From the NCBI RefSeq assembly GCF_035958815.1, contig NZ_CP108383.1, positions 8,246,001 to 8,310,000 on the forward strand: DNA of 64,000 nucleotides. Reading direction: 5' to 3'. The position numbers were made by a program, and so were the translations under genes. Positions 1-8,595 of this stretch are shown piece after piece (the stretch's first letter is position 1; every line of letters starts with the position of its first letter). The notes beneath the pieces are model-generated. The model saw only the letters and a program-made list of their open reading frames with translations, was not told where the DNA came from and did no database searches. This stretch comes from Nocardia sp. NBC_01327 (GTDB lineage: Bacteria; Actinomycetota; Actinomycetes; Mycobacteriales; Mycobacteriaceae).

Positions 1-18
1 GCCACGACCGGTAGAAGT

Positions 19-942
19 TCAGGCCGCGGCCCATTCGGGTCGCAGCGTATTCATCGGCGGCCGATCTGCCAAGGAAACTTCCGTCGACTGCGCGGTGAAT
101 TCGCCTCCGACGAGTGGGAACTGGGTCAGCGCCGCACCGGAGTCGGCGACGCCGGCCCGGCCCAGCACGGTGCCGAGGATCTGGCGGCTCATGACGCCGA
201 GTTCCGACAGCGGCCGGTTGCGGTGCTGGCGCACACCGAGATTCACCTGGCCGATGGCGGACAGTCCCAGCATGTCGTGGGTGTCCAGCAGCAGCCCGAT
301 CTCCACGCCGTAACCGGGCGCGAAGGGTACGGCGGTAAGCAGTTCGCGCGTGCCCGCGTATTCGCCGCCCAAGGGCTGCAGCACATTCGACAGCTGCGGG
401 CGCAGTGCGGCCAGCAGCGGGCGGGCCACCAGTTCGGTGACGCGGCCGCCGCCGTTGTCGTCGATGGTGGCGCCCTGCCGCAGCGGACGGCGGTAGTACG
501 CCTTCACCAGGTGCATACCGTCCACGGTGAGCAGCGGGCCGAGCAGATTCGGCACGAACATCGGATCCGGGTCGATCAGATCCGAGTCGACGAAGGCCAC
601 CAGATCACCGGTGGTGACGGCCAGTGAGCGCCAGAGCACCTCACCCTTGCCGGGCACCGGTTCGAGTTCGGGCACGGCCTGCTCCCGGGTGACCACCGTC
701 GCACCCGCGGCCTGTGCGCGTTCGGCGGTGGCATCGGTGGACCCGGAGTCCAGGACGACGAGTTCGTCCACGAGCGTGCCGAGCAGGGGCCGAATACTGG
801 CCACCACGGCGGCGACGGTGGCCTCCTCGTTGAGGGCGGGCAGCACCACGGAGACGGTGCGGTCGCCCTTGGCGGCCACGAGTTCCTCGACCGTCCACTG
901 CGGACGGTCCCAGCTGTTGGTTTTCACCCAGTTCTTGTTCAT
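19..942 (-). CDS. gpgS: Glucosyl-3-phosphoglycerate synthase
   Basis: Transfers glucose from an NDP-glucose donor to 3-phosphoglycerate, the first step of methylglucose lipopolysaccharide synthesis in mycolata. The 307-aa product has the GT-A core of this family: VVLPALNEEATV (residues ~35-46), the sugar-nucleotide motif LDSGSTDAT, and DSDLIDPDP carrying the metal-binding DxD-type acid. The reading frame is open further upstream, but the ATG at 942 is chosen because it overlaps the folP2 stop as ATGA and gives MNKNWVKTNSWD, the expected N-terminus. Last gene of a minus-strand cluster fadD6-folP2-gpgS that matches the mycobacterial order I recall as Rv1206-Rv1208. Confidence 0.93.
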   Translation of the reverse strand: MNKNWVKTNSWDRPQWTVEELVAAKGDRTVSVVLPALNEEATVAAVVASIRPLLGTLVDELVVLDSGSTDATAERAQAAGATVVTREQAVPELEPVPGKGEVLWRSLAVTTGDLVAFVDSDLIDPDPMFVPNLLGPLLTVDGMHLVKAYYRRPLRQGATIDDNGGGRVTELVARPLLAALRPQLSNVLQPLGGEYAGTRELLTAVPFAPGYGVEIGLLLDTHDMLGLSAIGQVNLGVRQHRNRPLSELGVMSRQILGTVLGRAGVADSGAALTQFPLVGGEFTAQSTEVSLADRPPMNTLRPEWAAA

Positions 943-1811
943 GCCAAACCTCGCAACGTGCGGGCGGGTGGGCGCAGGCCCTGAATCGCGGCGATCATGT
1001 CCACCACGCGTCGGGTGGCCGCTACTTCGTGTACCCGGAAAACTCGAGCACCCGCGGCGGCCGACCATGCAGTCGCTGCCAATGTGCCCTCCAATCGCTC
1101 GGATAGCTCGACACCAAGAGTCTCTCCGATGAAATCCTTATTACTCAGCGCCATCAAGACAGGCCATCCGGTATTCACAAGAACGTCCACAGACCGCAAC
1201 AATTCAAGCCCGTGATACGTGTTTTTGCCGAAATCATGCGTGGGATCTATAAGTATCGAATCTTTTGCCACTCCGGCCGCCGCCGCACTCTCGGCCGCCG
1301 CGACCACGGTTTCGGTGACTTCCGCCACCACATCCGCGTAACGCACGCGATGCGGGCGGGTTCGCGGTATCGCGCCGCCGGTGTGACTGCACACAATTCC
1401 CGCGTGCAGTTCCGCCGCCACCGCGACCAGTTCGGGGTCGGCCCCGGCCCAGGTGTCGTTGATCAGATCCGCGCCCGCGCGCACGGCGGCCCGCGCGACC
1501 TCGGCGCGCCAGGTGTCCACACTGATCAACAGGTCCGGGAACCGCGCCCGGATGGCGGCGACGAAGGGCACCACGCGGCGGGCTTCCTCGGCGGCATCCA
1601 CATCGCTACCGGGTCCGGCCTTGACGCCGCCGATATCGACAAGATCAGCGCCCTCGGCCACGGCCCGCGCCACGGCCGCCATGGCGGCCTCGTCACTGAA
1701 GGTCGCGCCCTTGTCATAGAACGAGTCCGGCGTCCGGTTCACGATCGCCATCACCAGCGCCCGATCCGTCGCCACCGGCTTCCCGCACAATGTCGGCAAC
1801 GGCGCACACAT
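939..1811 (-). CDS. folP2: FolP2, dihydropteroate synthase paralogue
   Basis: TIM-barrel protein of the pterin-binding DHPS family, 290 aa. Family motifs seen: MAIVNRTPDSFYDKG (residues ~20-34), GADLVDIGGVKAGPG, LISVDTW, INDTW, DPTHDFGKNT and VFRVHEVAATRRV. This is the FolP2 type found beside gpgS in mycolata. From family knowledge FolP2 is reported not to replace FolP1 as a dihydropteroate synthase, so a sulfonamide-target role should not be assumed. A link to the adjacent methylglucose polysaccharide genes is plausible but inferred. The ATG at 1811 has GGAG a few bases upstream; a TTG at 1820 is the alternative. Coupled to gpgS by ATGA. Confidence 0.9.
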   Translation of the reverse strand: MCAPLPTLCGKPVATDRALVMAIVNRTPDSFYDKGATFSDEAAMAAVARAVAEGADLVDIGGVKAGPGSDVDAAEEARRVVPFVAAIRARFPDLLISVDTWRAEVARAAVRAGADLINDTWAGADPELVAVAAELHAGIVCSHTGGAIPRTRPHRVRYADVVAEVTETVVAAAESAAAAGVAKDSILIDPTHDFGKNTYHGLELLRSVDVLVNTGWPVLMALSNKDFIGETLGVELSERLEGTLAATAWSAAAGARVFRVHEVAATRRVVDMIAAIQGLRPPARTLRGLA

Positions 1812-1901
1812 GCGCTCCAATGTACCGACCCCTGTCCCGCCCCTGCTGGGCAGCCGACCGGAACCAGCCGCTGAACGGGGCGATCGCCCCGGTGGGTCGA
1901 G

Positions 1902-3671
1902 TCAGGCGCGCGGCGCCTTGGCCGCGGCTACGTCGGCGGGGTATTCGGGGTAGAAGGGGACGTAACCGTCGGTTCGCCCGGCGAGGGCGTAGAGGGTGCT
2001 GCTGTCATCGGTGGTGAAGCCCTGATTGCGGAGTTCCACCTTCCGGCTCTTGTAGGTCGAGGTCTGCTCGAGTGCGGCGACCACCCGAATGAAAAGGGGG
2101 ACAGCGTAAGTGGGCAGCCGGTCGTAGAGCACCTTGGCGGCGGCCTTGCCGTCGAACTCGGCGCCGTCGGCGAGGGTCACGGCGGCTATGCCCGCCTTCC
2201 CGTCGGTGCCGGGGATCTCGACGCCGTAGACGACCGCCTCGTCGATGGCGTCCACACCGCCGAACGCCCCCTCCACCTCGGTGGTCGCCACGTTCTCGCC
2301 CTTCCAGCGGAAGGTGTCGCCGAGGCGGTCGACGAAGGCGATATGACCCCAGCGCTGATCGCGGACCAGATCACCGGTGTCGAACCAGCAGTCACCGGAG
2401 GTGAATCCGTCCCGGACCAGCTTGGATTCGGTTGCGGCACTGTCGGTATAGCCGTCGAAGGGGGAACTGCTGGTGACCTTGGCGAGCAGCAGGCCGACGC
2501 CGCCCGGCCGGACGCGGCGGAGTTTGCCGTCCGATCCGCGCCTGGCCTTACCGGTGCCGTCGTCGTACTCGACGATGGCGAACGGCAGCGGGGTGAATCC
2601 GGCGGTCTTGTCGAGGCTGAACGCATTGATGAAGGCGATGTTTCCTTCACTCGCGCCGTAGAACTCGACAATGCGCTTGATGCCGAAGCGATTACGGAAT
2701 TCGTCCCAGAGTTCGGGGCGCAGGCCGTTGCCGACGGCCAGGCGCACCTGGTGCATGCGGTCGGTGCGCTTGGGCGGCTGATTGATCAGATAGCGGCAGA
2801 GTTCGCCGATGTAGATGAAGGCGGTGGCCTGGGTGGCGATGGCCTCCTCCCAGAAGCGGGAGGCCGAGAACTTGCGCCCCAGTGCGAGTGTCGCGCCGCC
2901 GGCGATGACCGAGGACAGCGCGACCGTGAGCGCATTGTTGTGATAGAGCGGCAGGCAGCAGTAGAGGGTGTCGCCGCCGCCGAGCCGGACGCCGAGCCCG
3001 CCGATGCCCGCCATGCTCTTGGTCCAGCGCAGATGCGTCATGACGCTGGCCTTGGGCAGGCCGGTGGTGCCGGAGGTGAAGATCAGATAGGCGCGTTCCT
3101 TCGCCGTGATCTGTTCGCACACAGGCGGATTCGTGGCGTCCGCGGTGCGGGCGGCGGCTTCCAGATCCTTCGACCACAGCAGGCTCGGGCGCAGTTCGGT
3201 GAGCGTGTCGAGGGCTTCGGCGCACTCCTCCCCCACCACGTCGAGCACCGAGTTCAGCAGTCCGAAACTGTGCTGCAGCACGGAATCTCGCTGATTGTGG
3301 TTCAGCAGTCCGGCGGTCGCACCGAGTTTCACGACGGCCAGCACCGTGAACAGCGCCTCGGGCCGGTTGGCCAGCAGGATGCCGACCACATCGCCGCGCT
3401 TCACCCCGCGTTCGGCCAGCACGTGCGCGTACCGGTTCACCTCGGAATTGGCTTCGCCCCAGCGGTATTCGCGGCCCTCGAAGCGCAGGAAGGGCCGGTC
3501 CGGATGTTTGGCGGCCGCGCGCTGGAAGAACAGTCCGATCGACGCCTTCGAATCGGATTTCACCAGCATGTGCACGGCATTGCGCAGCATCCCGGGACCC
3601 TGCAGTGCCATACCGGGCAGGCTGCGGACCAAATCCATCAGGCCGACCGTCGATTGGGCGTCGGTATTCAC
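1902..3671 (-). CDS. fadD6: Long-chain acyl-CoA synthetase, FadD6 type
   Basis: ATP-dependent activation of long-chain fatty acids to acyl-CoA (ANL superfamily), 589 aa. Visible motifs: YLIFTSGTTGLPKA (P-loop, residues ~195-208), CLPLYHNNALT, FYGASEGNIAFIN, WFDTGDLVRD and DRLGDTFRWKGENV. The N-terminal RSLPGMAL/KASIGLFFQ pattern and position next to folP2 match mycobacterial FadD6. The frame is open far upstream, but the GTG at 3671 is chosen because GGTGAGGAG lies about 9 bases before it and it matches the family N-terminus. Likely the first gene of fadD6-folP2-gpgS. Confidence 0.9.
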   Translation of the reverse strand: MNTDAQSTVGLMDLVRSLPGMALQGPGMLRNAVHMLVKSDSKASIGLFFQRAAAKHPDRPFLRFEGREYRWGEANSEVNRYAHVLAERGVKRGDVVGILLANRPEALFTVLAVVKLGATAGLLNHNQRDSVLQHSFGLLNSVLDVVGEECAEALDTLTELRPSLLWSKDLEAAARTADATNPPVCEQITAKERAYLIFTSGTTGLPKASVMTHLRWTKSMAGIGGLGVRLGGGDTLYCCLPLYHNNALTVALSSVIAGGATLALGRKFSASRFWEEAIATQATAFIYIGELCRYLINQPPKRTDRMHQVRLAVGNGLRPELWDEFRNRFGIKRIVEFYGASEGNIAFINAFSLDKTAGFTPLPFAIVEYDDGTGKARRGSDGKLRRVRPGGVGLLLAKVTSSSPFDGYTDSAATESKLVRDGFTSGDCWFDTGDLVRDQRWGHIAFVDRLGDTFRWKGENVATTEVEGAFGGVDAIDEAVVYGVEIPGTDGKAGIAAVTLADGAEFDGKAAAKVLYDRLPTYAVPLFIRVVAALEQTSTYKSRKVELRNQGFTTDDSSTLYALAGRTDGYVPFYPEYPADVAAAKAPRA

Positions 3672-3769
3672 TTCGCTGGGCTCCTCACCGGGTTGTGCTG
3701 CTGACCACACCCTTACGGAAGTACCCCGGGTTGTCGAGCGAAACCCACCGGACCAGTCGGTTCTGCGGG

Positions 3770-4321
3770 TCAGTCCTCCGGGCCGAGCGCCGCGAACGCC
3801 TCGGCGAAATCGCCGGTCACGATCACGCGGTCGAGGGCGGTCCGCCCGGCGAATCCGCGCTCGGCCACCTCCTCCAGCCAGGCGAACAACCCGCGGTAGT
3901 GGCCGTCGGGATCGAGGACCACCACCGGTTTGTCGTGCATGCCCAGATAGGCCCCGGTCCAGGTCTCGAAGAGCTCCTCGAGCGTGCCGAGCCCGCCGGG
4001 CAGCGTGAGGAAGGCGTCGGCGCGCTCGTCCATGATCTGTTTCCGCTCGCGCATGGAGTCGGTGACGATCAGCTCGTCGGAGTCCACATCCGCCATTTCG
4101 CGGTGCACCAGCTTCTTCGGGATGACGCCGACGGTTGTCGCGCCCGCCTCGCGCGCCGCCGTCGCGACCGCGCCCATCATGGAGACGTGTCCGCCGCCCG
4201 AGACCAATTGCCAACCGCGGCGGCCGATTTCGGCGCCCACGCGGCGCGCCAATTCCAGCGCGGCCGGATCGTCGACACTGGCCGAGCAGTACACGCACAC
4301 CGAATACGGCTGACTCACCAC
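3770..4321 (-). CDS. LOG-family cytokinin-riboside monophosphate phosphoribohydrolase
   Basis: LOG (Lonely Guy) fold, TIGR00730 group, 183 aa. It would hydrolyse N6-modified AMP to free base plus ribose 5-phosphate. The diagnostic PGGLGTLEE motif sits at residues ~107-115, with VSGGGHVSMMGAV (nucleotide phosphate loop) and the R/K pair in RERKQIMDERAD. It corresponds by position and sequence to the mycobacterial LOG protein I recall as Rv1205. The GTG at 4321 (or the next GTG at 4318) overlaps the stop of the upstream LOG paralogue, so the two are translationally coupled. Confidence 0.85.
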   Translation of the reverse strand: MVSQPYSVCVYCSASVDDPAALELARRVGAEIGRRGWQLVSGGGHVSMMGAVATAAREAGATTVGVIPKKLVHREMADVDSDELIVTDSMRERKQIMDERADAFLTLPGGLGTLEELFETWTGAYLGMHDKPVVVLDPDGHYRGLFAWLEEVAERGFAGRTALDRVIVTGDFAEAFAALGPED

Positions 4322-5112
4322 TGATCTCCCGTCCCGGCGGCGGCGTCCATCTGGGCGCGGGTGTCGGCGGCCTGCTGCACCAGGGCAATGACCTCGTCCA
4401 CGCTGTCTGTGACGTGGATCAGGTTCATATCACCGGGCGCGATCTTGGCGGAGCCGAGCAGTGAGTCGCGCAGCCAATCCACCAGTCCCGCCCAGTATTT
4501 GGTACCGAACAGGATGATCGGGAACTGGTTGATCTTATGCGTCTGCACCAGGGTGAGCGCCTCGAACAGCTCGTCCAGGGTGCCGAAACCGCCCGGCAGG
4601 CAGACGAAGGCCTGCGCGTACTTCACGAACATGGTCTTGCGCGCGAAGAAGTACCGGAAGTTGATGCCGAGATCGACCCATTCGTTGAGGTGCTGCTCGA
4701 ACGGCAGCTCGATGCCGAGCCCGATCGAGTACCCGCCCGCCTCGGAGGCGCCGCGATTGGCGGCCTCCATGGCGCCCGGGCCGCCGCCGGTGATGACCGC
4801 GAACCCGGCGCGCGCGAGCGCACCGCCGATGGCCATGCCCGCCTGGTACTCCGGTGATTCCGGCGCCGTGCGCGCCGACCCGAAGACCGCGACCGCGCGC
4901 GGCACCTCTGCCAAAGCCCCGAAGCCCTCGACGAATTCGGCCTGGATGCGCAGCACCCGCCACGGATCGGTATGCACCCAATCCGCCGGTCCCCGCTCAT
5001 CGAGCAGATGCTGATCGGTGGTCCCGATCCCGACCTTCCGGTCCCGCCGCAGCATTATCGGACCGCGATACTGCGGCGTCCTGGCACTCGGCAGCTCACC
5101 CTCAGCAGACAT
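4315..5112 (-). CDS. Second LOG/TIGR00730-family protein, longer N-terminus
   Basis: 265-aa member of the LOG lysine-decarboxylase-like fold. It has ITGGGPGAMEAANRGA (residues ~107-122) and LPGGFGTLDELFE, but carries about 75 extra N-terminal residues including HTDPWRVLRIQAEFVEGF. It belongs to the long actinobacterial subgroup and is clearly paralogous to the overlapping downstream gene. Phosphoribohydrolase activity is inferred from the intact PGGxGTxxE motif; the substrate is unknown. The ATG at 5112 has no strong Shine-Dalgarno. Upstream lies hairpin-repeat copy 1, which separates it from dapE on the same strand. Confidence 0.82.
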   Translation of the reverse strand: MSAEGELPSARTPQYRGPIMLRRDRKVGIGTTDQHLLDERGPADWVHTDPWRVLRIQAEFVEGFGALAEVPRAVAVFGSARTAPESPEYQAGMAIGGALARAGFAVITGGGPGAMEAANRGASEAGGYSIGLGIELPFEQHLNEWVDLGINFRYFFARKTMFVKYAQAFVCLPGGFGTLDELFEALTLVQTHKINQFPIILFGTKYWAGLVDWLRDSLLGSAKIAPGDMNLIHVTDSVDEVIALVQQAADTRAQMDAAAGTGDQW

Positions 5113-5139
5113 GCAGCCACTTTAGCTGTGTTTGATTTG

Positions 5140-5252
5140 CCCTCCGCTTCGCTCCGGGCGGGTCGTGGCCCTGTTACCCGGTTCTTCCCTCCCTGCGCTC
5201 GCCGCTGCGCGGCATTGCTCCGCTCAGTCCAGAACCGGGCGGGCCACGACCT
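5140..5252. repeat. Intergenic hairpin repeat, copy 1
   Basis: About 113 bp between dapE and the LOG gene. The outer arms GGTCGTGGCCC (5161-5171) and GGGCCACGACC (5241-5251) are perfect inverted repeats, and a second inner pair is CCCGGTTCT (5177-5185) with AGAACCGGG (5231-5239). The 92-bp core is essentially identical to copy 3 at 28.2 kb. It holds no ORF of its own. Confidence 0.85.
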
Positions 5253-5299
5253 TTGGGGCGGATGTCCCTGGGGGCGACCGTTTCTCGGGCGGGATCACC

Positions 5300-6403
5300 T
5301 CAGGCCTTGTCGCCTCGGAGGTAGCTGCGGAGCATGGAGGTGACCTGGGTGATCTGGGCTACGGGGAGGTGTTCGTCGCGTTTGTGGGCGAGGTTGGGGT
5401 CGCCGGGGCCGAAGTTGACGGCGGGGATGCCGCGGGCGGCGAAGCGGGAGACGTCGGTCCAGCCGTATTTGGCGCGGACGCCGCCGCTGCCGTGGGCGTG
5501 CACGATTTCGATGAGGTCCTTGGCGGCCGGGTTGGACAGGCCGGGCAGGGCGCCGGGGGCGCCGTCGGTGCGTTCGAAGCCCAGGTCCAGGCCCGAGAAG
5601 ACCTCGCGCACATGCTCGGTGGCCTCGTCGAGGGTGCGATCGGGCGCGAAGCGGAAGTTCACATCGACCTCGGCCACATCGGGCACCACATTGCCCGCGA
5701 CGCCACCGGAGACGCGGACGGCGGACAGGCCCTCGCGGTACACGCAGCCGTCGATCTCCACCTCCCGCGCCTGGTATCCGGCGAGGCGTTCCAGCACGGG
5801 CGCGAGGCGGTGAATGGCGTTGTCGCCCAACCAGGCTCGGGCGGTGTGCGCACGCACGCCGGAGGTGGTGAGCCGAATCCGCAGGGTGCCCTGGCAACCG
5901 GCTTCGATCCAGCCGCCGGAGGGCTCACCGAGAATGGCGAGATCGCCGGCCAGCCATTCGGGCAGTTCGCGTTCGATGCGCCCGAGTCCGTTGAACTCGG
6001 CGGCGATCTCTTCGCAGTCGTAGAAGATGAGCGTCAGATCGTGCACCGGATCGGCGACGGTGGCGGCCAGGTGCAGGAACACCGCATCGCCGGATTTCAT
6101 ATCGACACTGCCGCAGCCCCACAGCTGCTGCTCGCCCTCGGCCCCGACTTCGAACCGGCTGGGCACATTGTCGGCAATCGGCACGGTGTCGAGGTGCCCG
6201 GCGAGAATGACGCGCGTGGCCAGTCCGCGATTGGTGCGGGCCAGCACGGTATTGCCGTGCCGCAGAATTTCGAACCCGGTGGTTTGCTCGCGTACGGCCC
6301 GCTCGACGATATCGGCGATCACCGTCTCGTCCTTGGACACACTGGGAATATCCACCAGAGCAGCAGCGAGGTTTATGGGATCGGCGCTCAGATCGATGGT
6401 CAC
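5300..6403 (-). CDS. dapE: Succinyl-diaminopimelate desuccinylase
   Basis: Zn-dependent M20-family hydrolase converting N-succinyl-LL-DAP to LL-DAP and succinate in the lysine/peptidoglycan branch; 367 aa. Visible: GHLDTVP (metal His/Asp, residues ~66-72), WGCGSVDMKSGDA (bridging Asp), FYDCEEIAAEFNG (catalytic Glu pair), ILGEPSGG and the C-terminal metal His in KRDEHLP. The open frame extends into the upstream repeat; the GTG at 6403 is chosen because it gives the expected VTIDLSADP start. Divergent from dapD, with hairpin-repeat copy 2 occupying the shared intergenic region. Confidence 0.93.
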   Translation of the reverse strand: MTIDLSADPINLAAALVDIPSVSKDETVIADIVERAVREQTTGFEILRHGNTVLARTNRGLATRVILAGHLDTVPIADNVPSRFEVGAEGEQQLWGCGSVDMKSGDAVFLHLAATVADPVHDLTLIFYDCEEIAAEFNGLGRIERELPEWLAGDLAILGEPSGGWIEAGCQGTLRIRLTTSGVRAHTARAWLGDNAIHRLAPVLERLAGYQAREVEIDGCVYREGLSAVRVSGGVAGNVVPDVAEVDVNFRFAPDRTLDEATEHVREVFSGLDLGFERTDGAPGALPGLSNPAAKDLIEIVHAHGSGGVRAKYGWTDVSRFAARGIPAVNFGPGDPNLAHKRDEHLPVAQITQVTSMLRSYLRGDKA

Positions 6404-6415
6404 TGTATCTATTTT

Positions 6416-6535
6416 GCCTCCGCTACGCTCCGGCGGGTTCGCGGCCCCCTTTGTCTCGTTCTTCCCTCCCTCCGCTCCTCCGCTTCGCTCCCCCGCTCCA
6501 CTCAGTCCAGAGCCGAGACGGGCCGCGAACTTGGG
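6416..6535. repeat. Intergenic hairpin repeat, copy 2 (in the dapE/dapD promoter region)
   Basis: About 120 bp between the divergent dapE and dapD starts. The outer arms are GTTCGCGGCCC (6437-6447) and GGGCCGCGAAC (6520-6530), the same variant as copy 4. The flanking GCCTCCGCT and the CTCAGTCCAG box are shared with the other copies. It leaves little room for separate dapE and dapD promoters. Confidence 0.8.
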
Positions 6536-6566
6536 AGGTTTGGTGTGGTCGGTAATCTTTACTTCC

Positions 6567-7523
6567 GTGAGCACTCAGGGAGCAGTAGCAGTCGGCCTTG
6601 CCACGATCACCGCCAATGGAACGGTCCTGGACACCTGGTACCCGTACCCCGAGCTGAGTGATGTGACCGATACCGGGTCCAAGCGCCTGGACGCCTCCGA
6701 TATCGAGTACGCCAAGTTCGCCGAGGTGGCCGGGGTCGACGAGGCCCGCCGGGTCGAGGTTGTCGTGGTGCGCACCAGCATTGCCGACCTGTCCGCGCCG
6801 CCGATCGACACCCATGACGTCTACCTGCGGCTGCACCTGCTCTCACATCGCCTGGTCCGCCCGCACGGCTTGAACCTGGACGGCCAGTTCGGTCTGCTCG
6901 CCAATGTGGCGTGGACCAACCACGGCCCGTGCTCGCTCGAGGAGCTGGAGCTGACCCGCCTGAAGCTGCGCGCCCGCGGCCCGGTCACCGTGTACAGCGT
7001 GGACAAGTTCCCGCGCCTGGTGGACTACGTGGTCCCGTCGGGTGTGCGCATTGCCGATGCCGACCGGGTGCGCCTGGGCGCGCATCTGGCCTCGGGCACC
7101 ACGGTCATGCACGAGGGCTTCGTGAACTTCAATGCCGGCACGCTCGGCAATTCCATGGTGGAGGGCCGTATTTCGGCCGGTGTCGTGGTCGGCGACGGCT
7201 CCGATGTCGGCGGCGGCGCATCCATCATGGGCACCCTGTCCGGTGGCGGCAAGCAGGTCATCTCGCTCGGCGAGCGCTGCCTGCTCGGCGCGAACTCGGG
7301 CCTGGGCATCTCCCTCGGCGACGACTGCGTCATCGAGGCCGGCCTCTACGTCACCGCCGGCACCAAGGTCACCCTGCCCGACGGCGCGGTCATCAAGGCC
7401 GCCGAACTCAGCGGCAAAGACAACCTGCTCTTCCGCCGCAACTCCGTCACCGGCGCCGTAGAAGTGGTGCCGCGCAAGGGCACCGGCATCGAACTCAACG
7501 CCGCCCTGCACGCCAACGACTAG
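6567..7523 (+). CDS. dapD: 2,3,4,5-tetrahydropyridine-2,6-dicarboxylate N-succinyltransferase
   Basis: Succinylates tetrahydrodipicolinate using succinyl-CoA, the committing step of the succinylase DAP pathway. 318 aa with the left-handed beta-helix hexapeptide signature across residues ~165-280 (AGVVVGDGSDVGGGASIMG, CLLGANSGLGISLGDDC) and the actinobacterial N-domain (LRLHLLSHRLVRPHGLN). The GTG at 6567 aligns with the family start; an in-frame GTG at 6543 has GGGAGG 4 bases upstream and remains possible. Its stop overlaps the convergent 113-aa gene by 4 bp. Confidence 0.93.
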   Translation: MSTQGAVAVGLATITANGTVLDTWYPYPELSDVTDTGSKRLDASDIEYAKFAEVAGVDEARRVEVVVVRTSIADLSAPPIDTHDVYLRLHLLSHRLVRPHGLNLDGQFGLLANVAWTNHGPCSLEELELTRLKLRARGPVTVYSVDKFPRLVDYVVPSGVRIADADRVRLGAHLASGTTVMHEGFVNFNAGTLGNSMVEGRISAGVVVGDGSDVGGGASIMGTLSGGGKQVISLGERCLLGANSGLGISLGDDCVIEAGLYVTAGTKVTLPDGAVIKAAELSGKDNLLFRRNSVTGAVEVVPRKGTGIELNAALHAND

Positions 7524-7861
7524 GTTTCTCCGAGAACGCCGCGGATGAGTGCGGCGATATCGCCGAGCCAGGCTGCCGCCGCGGCATCGGAGGTGTCGTC
7601 GTCGAGCACCCAGTTGCCGTCGGCAGCCACCATCCACGACAGCGTGCCGGGTGCTTGGGGCGTGTCCAGCACCGCGTCGATGGCTGCCAGCTCGCGCCGG
7701 ATACCCCGCTGATTGCGCTGCGCGATCCGAAGCAGATGATCGCGCACCTCGTCCAGACTCTCGCAGTCGGCGACGAAGGCGCGCAGGAAATCCCGAACCT
7801 GATCGAGCGCGGGCGGCAGGGGCCGATTCGCGTGTGCGCGCAGCTTTTCGGGAAGCTCCAT
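7520..7861 (-). CDS. Small acidic protein, candidate immunity partner
   Basis: 113-aa soluble protein with no signal peptide or membrane segment: an alpha-helical, acidic N-terminal half (residues 1-68), a hydrophobic WMVAADGNWVLDDD stretch and a helical tail. I do not recognise the family. It starts 5 bp after the stop of the RNase-A-like toxin gene on the same strand, which is the arrangement of toxin/immunity pairs, so an immunity role is inferred from position and acidity only. The ATG at 7861 is the first start fitting that spacing; upstream codons overlap the toxin gene in another frame. Confidence 0.55.
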   Translation of the reverse strand: MELPEKLRAHANRPLPPALDQVRDFLRAFVADCESLDEVRDHLLRIAQRNQRGIRRELAAIDAVLDTPQAPGTLSWMVAADGNWVLDDDTSDAAAAAWLGDIAALIRGVLGET

Positions 7862-7866
7862 ATCGC

Positions 7867-8595
7867 TCAGCGTAGTAGGCCGGCCGGGTACCCGGAGACG
7901 ACCAGGAACGACGGCGGGCGGCCCGGAATCAGGTTCAGGACCACAGTGGCGAAGCTGGTTCGGCCGGCGCGCGCCGACTTCGGCCCGAGTCCGTTCATGC
8001 CCTCGTTGTAGAACCCTTCTCCGGTCAGGTGCCCGGTGTCGAAGGTGGCTTTGTGAAATTCGTCGAGGGCGAGGTCGCTGCGAACTGTCTCCCAGTTCGC
8101 CCGGAGATAGTCGTTGATCGTCCGGCTCATCGTCGAGGCATCCGACCAGCGGTACGACCAGTTCTGCGCGTGGGACCACGGTGGATCACCGTAGATCCGG
8201 CCCTCGATGGTCCGGTCCCCCGGCGGGGCATCGTCTCGGTTCAGCGGCACATCCGGTCCGTGCCGCTCGACGGTGTGCGCACCGTCGGCCGCATGGGCGA
8301 GGTCGTTCTCGCCGATGTTCACCCGAGGCGGTTCGTCGCCCAGCGCATGGTAGATCTCGGTGGCCTTGCGCACCTCTGGATCGAGTGACGCGCCCCCATC
8401 CTCTGTGCTGTGAGGTGTGCCGTCCAGGCGGCCGAGCACGTTCGAATGATCCACCCCGACATACGTATCCGTGACGCTACGCAGCCCTGCGGCTCCGGAC
8501 CGACAGGGTTCGGCAACCGCAACCGTCTCCCCCTCCGTGCCCAGCAGATCGATCAGCCGCCGGCCGACTCCGCTCATGGCTTCGCTCGGGTTCAT
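7867..8595 (-). CDS. Polymorphic-toxin C-terminal-like protein, possible bacterial RNase A-type domain
   Basis: 242 aa. The C-terminal ~135 residues show the spacing of the CdiA-CT RNase A-like domain as I know it: HTVERH, then DASTMSRTINDYLRANW, a variable region, and SFATVVLNL...LVVSGYPAG at the end. The His, Ser/Thr and terminal YP would be the conserved elements. The first ~105 residues look like linker. There is no secretion, WXG or LXG domain. Upstream the frame stays open to a TGA at 8779-8781 and encodes a Pro/Gly/Arg-rich linker-like stretch but no ATG, GTG or TTG, so the gene may be the tail of a lost larger toxin. A second ATG at 8577 has a GAGCGAAG stretch before it. Family call tentative. 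Confidence 0.5.
   Translation of the reverse strand: MNPSEAMSGVGRRLIDLLGTEGETVAVAEPCRSGAAGLRSVTDTYVGVDHSNVLGRLDGTPHSTEDGGASLDPEVRKATEIYHALGDEPPRVNIGENDLAHAADGAHTVERHGPDVPLNRDDAPPGDRTIEGRIYGDPPWSHAQNWSYRWSDASTMSRTINDYLRANWETVRSDLALDEFHKATFDTGHLTGEGFYNEGMNGLGPKSARAGRTSFATVVLNLIPGRPPSFLVVSGYPAGLLR

Noticed and set aside
939..1811. folP2 as the sulfonamide-target dihydropteroate synthase
   Set aside because: Sequence and context match FolP2, which is reported not to act as a functional dihydropteroate synthase.
5140..5252. Hairpin repeat as a complete insertion sequence or CRISPR unit
   Set aside because: It is about 115 bp, has no transposase ORF, and the four copies are tens of kb apart rather than regularly spaced.
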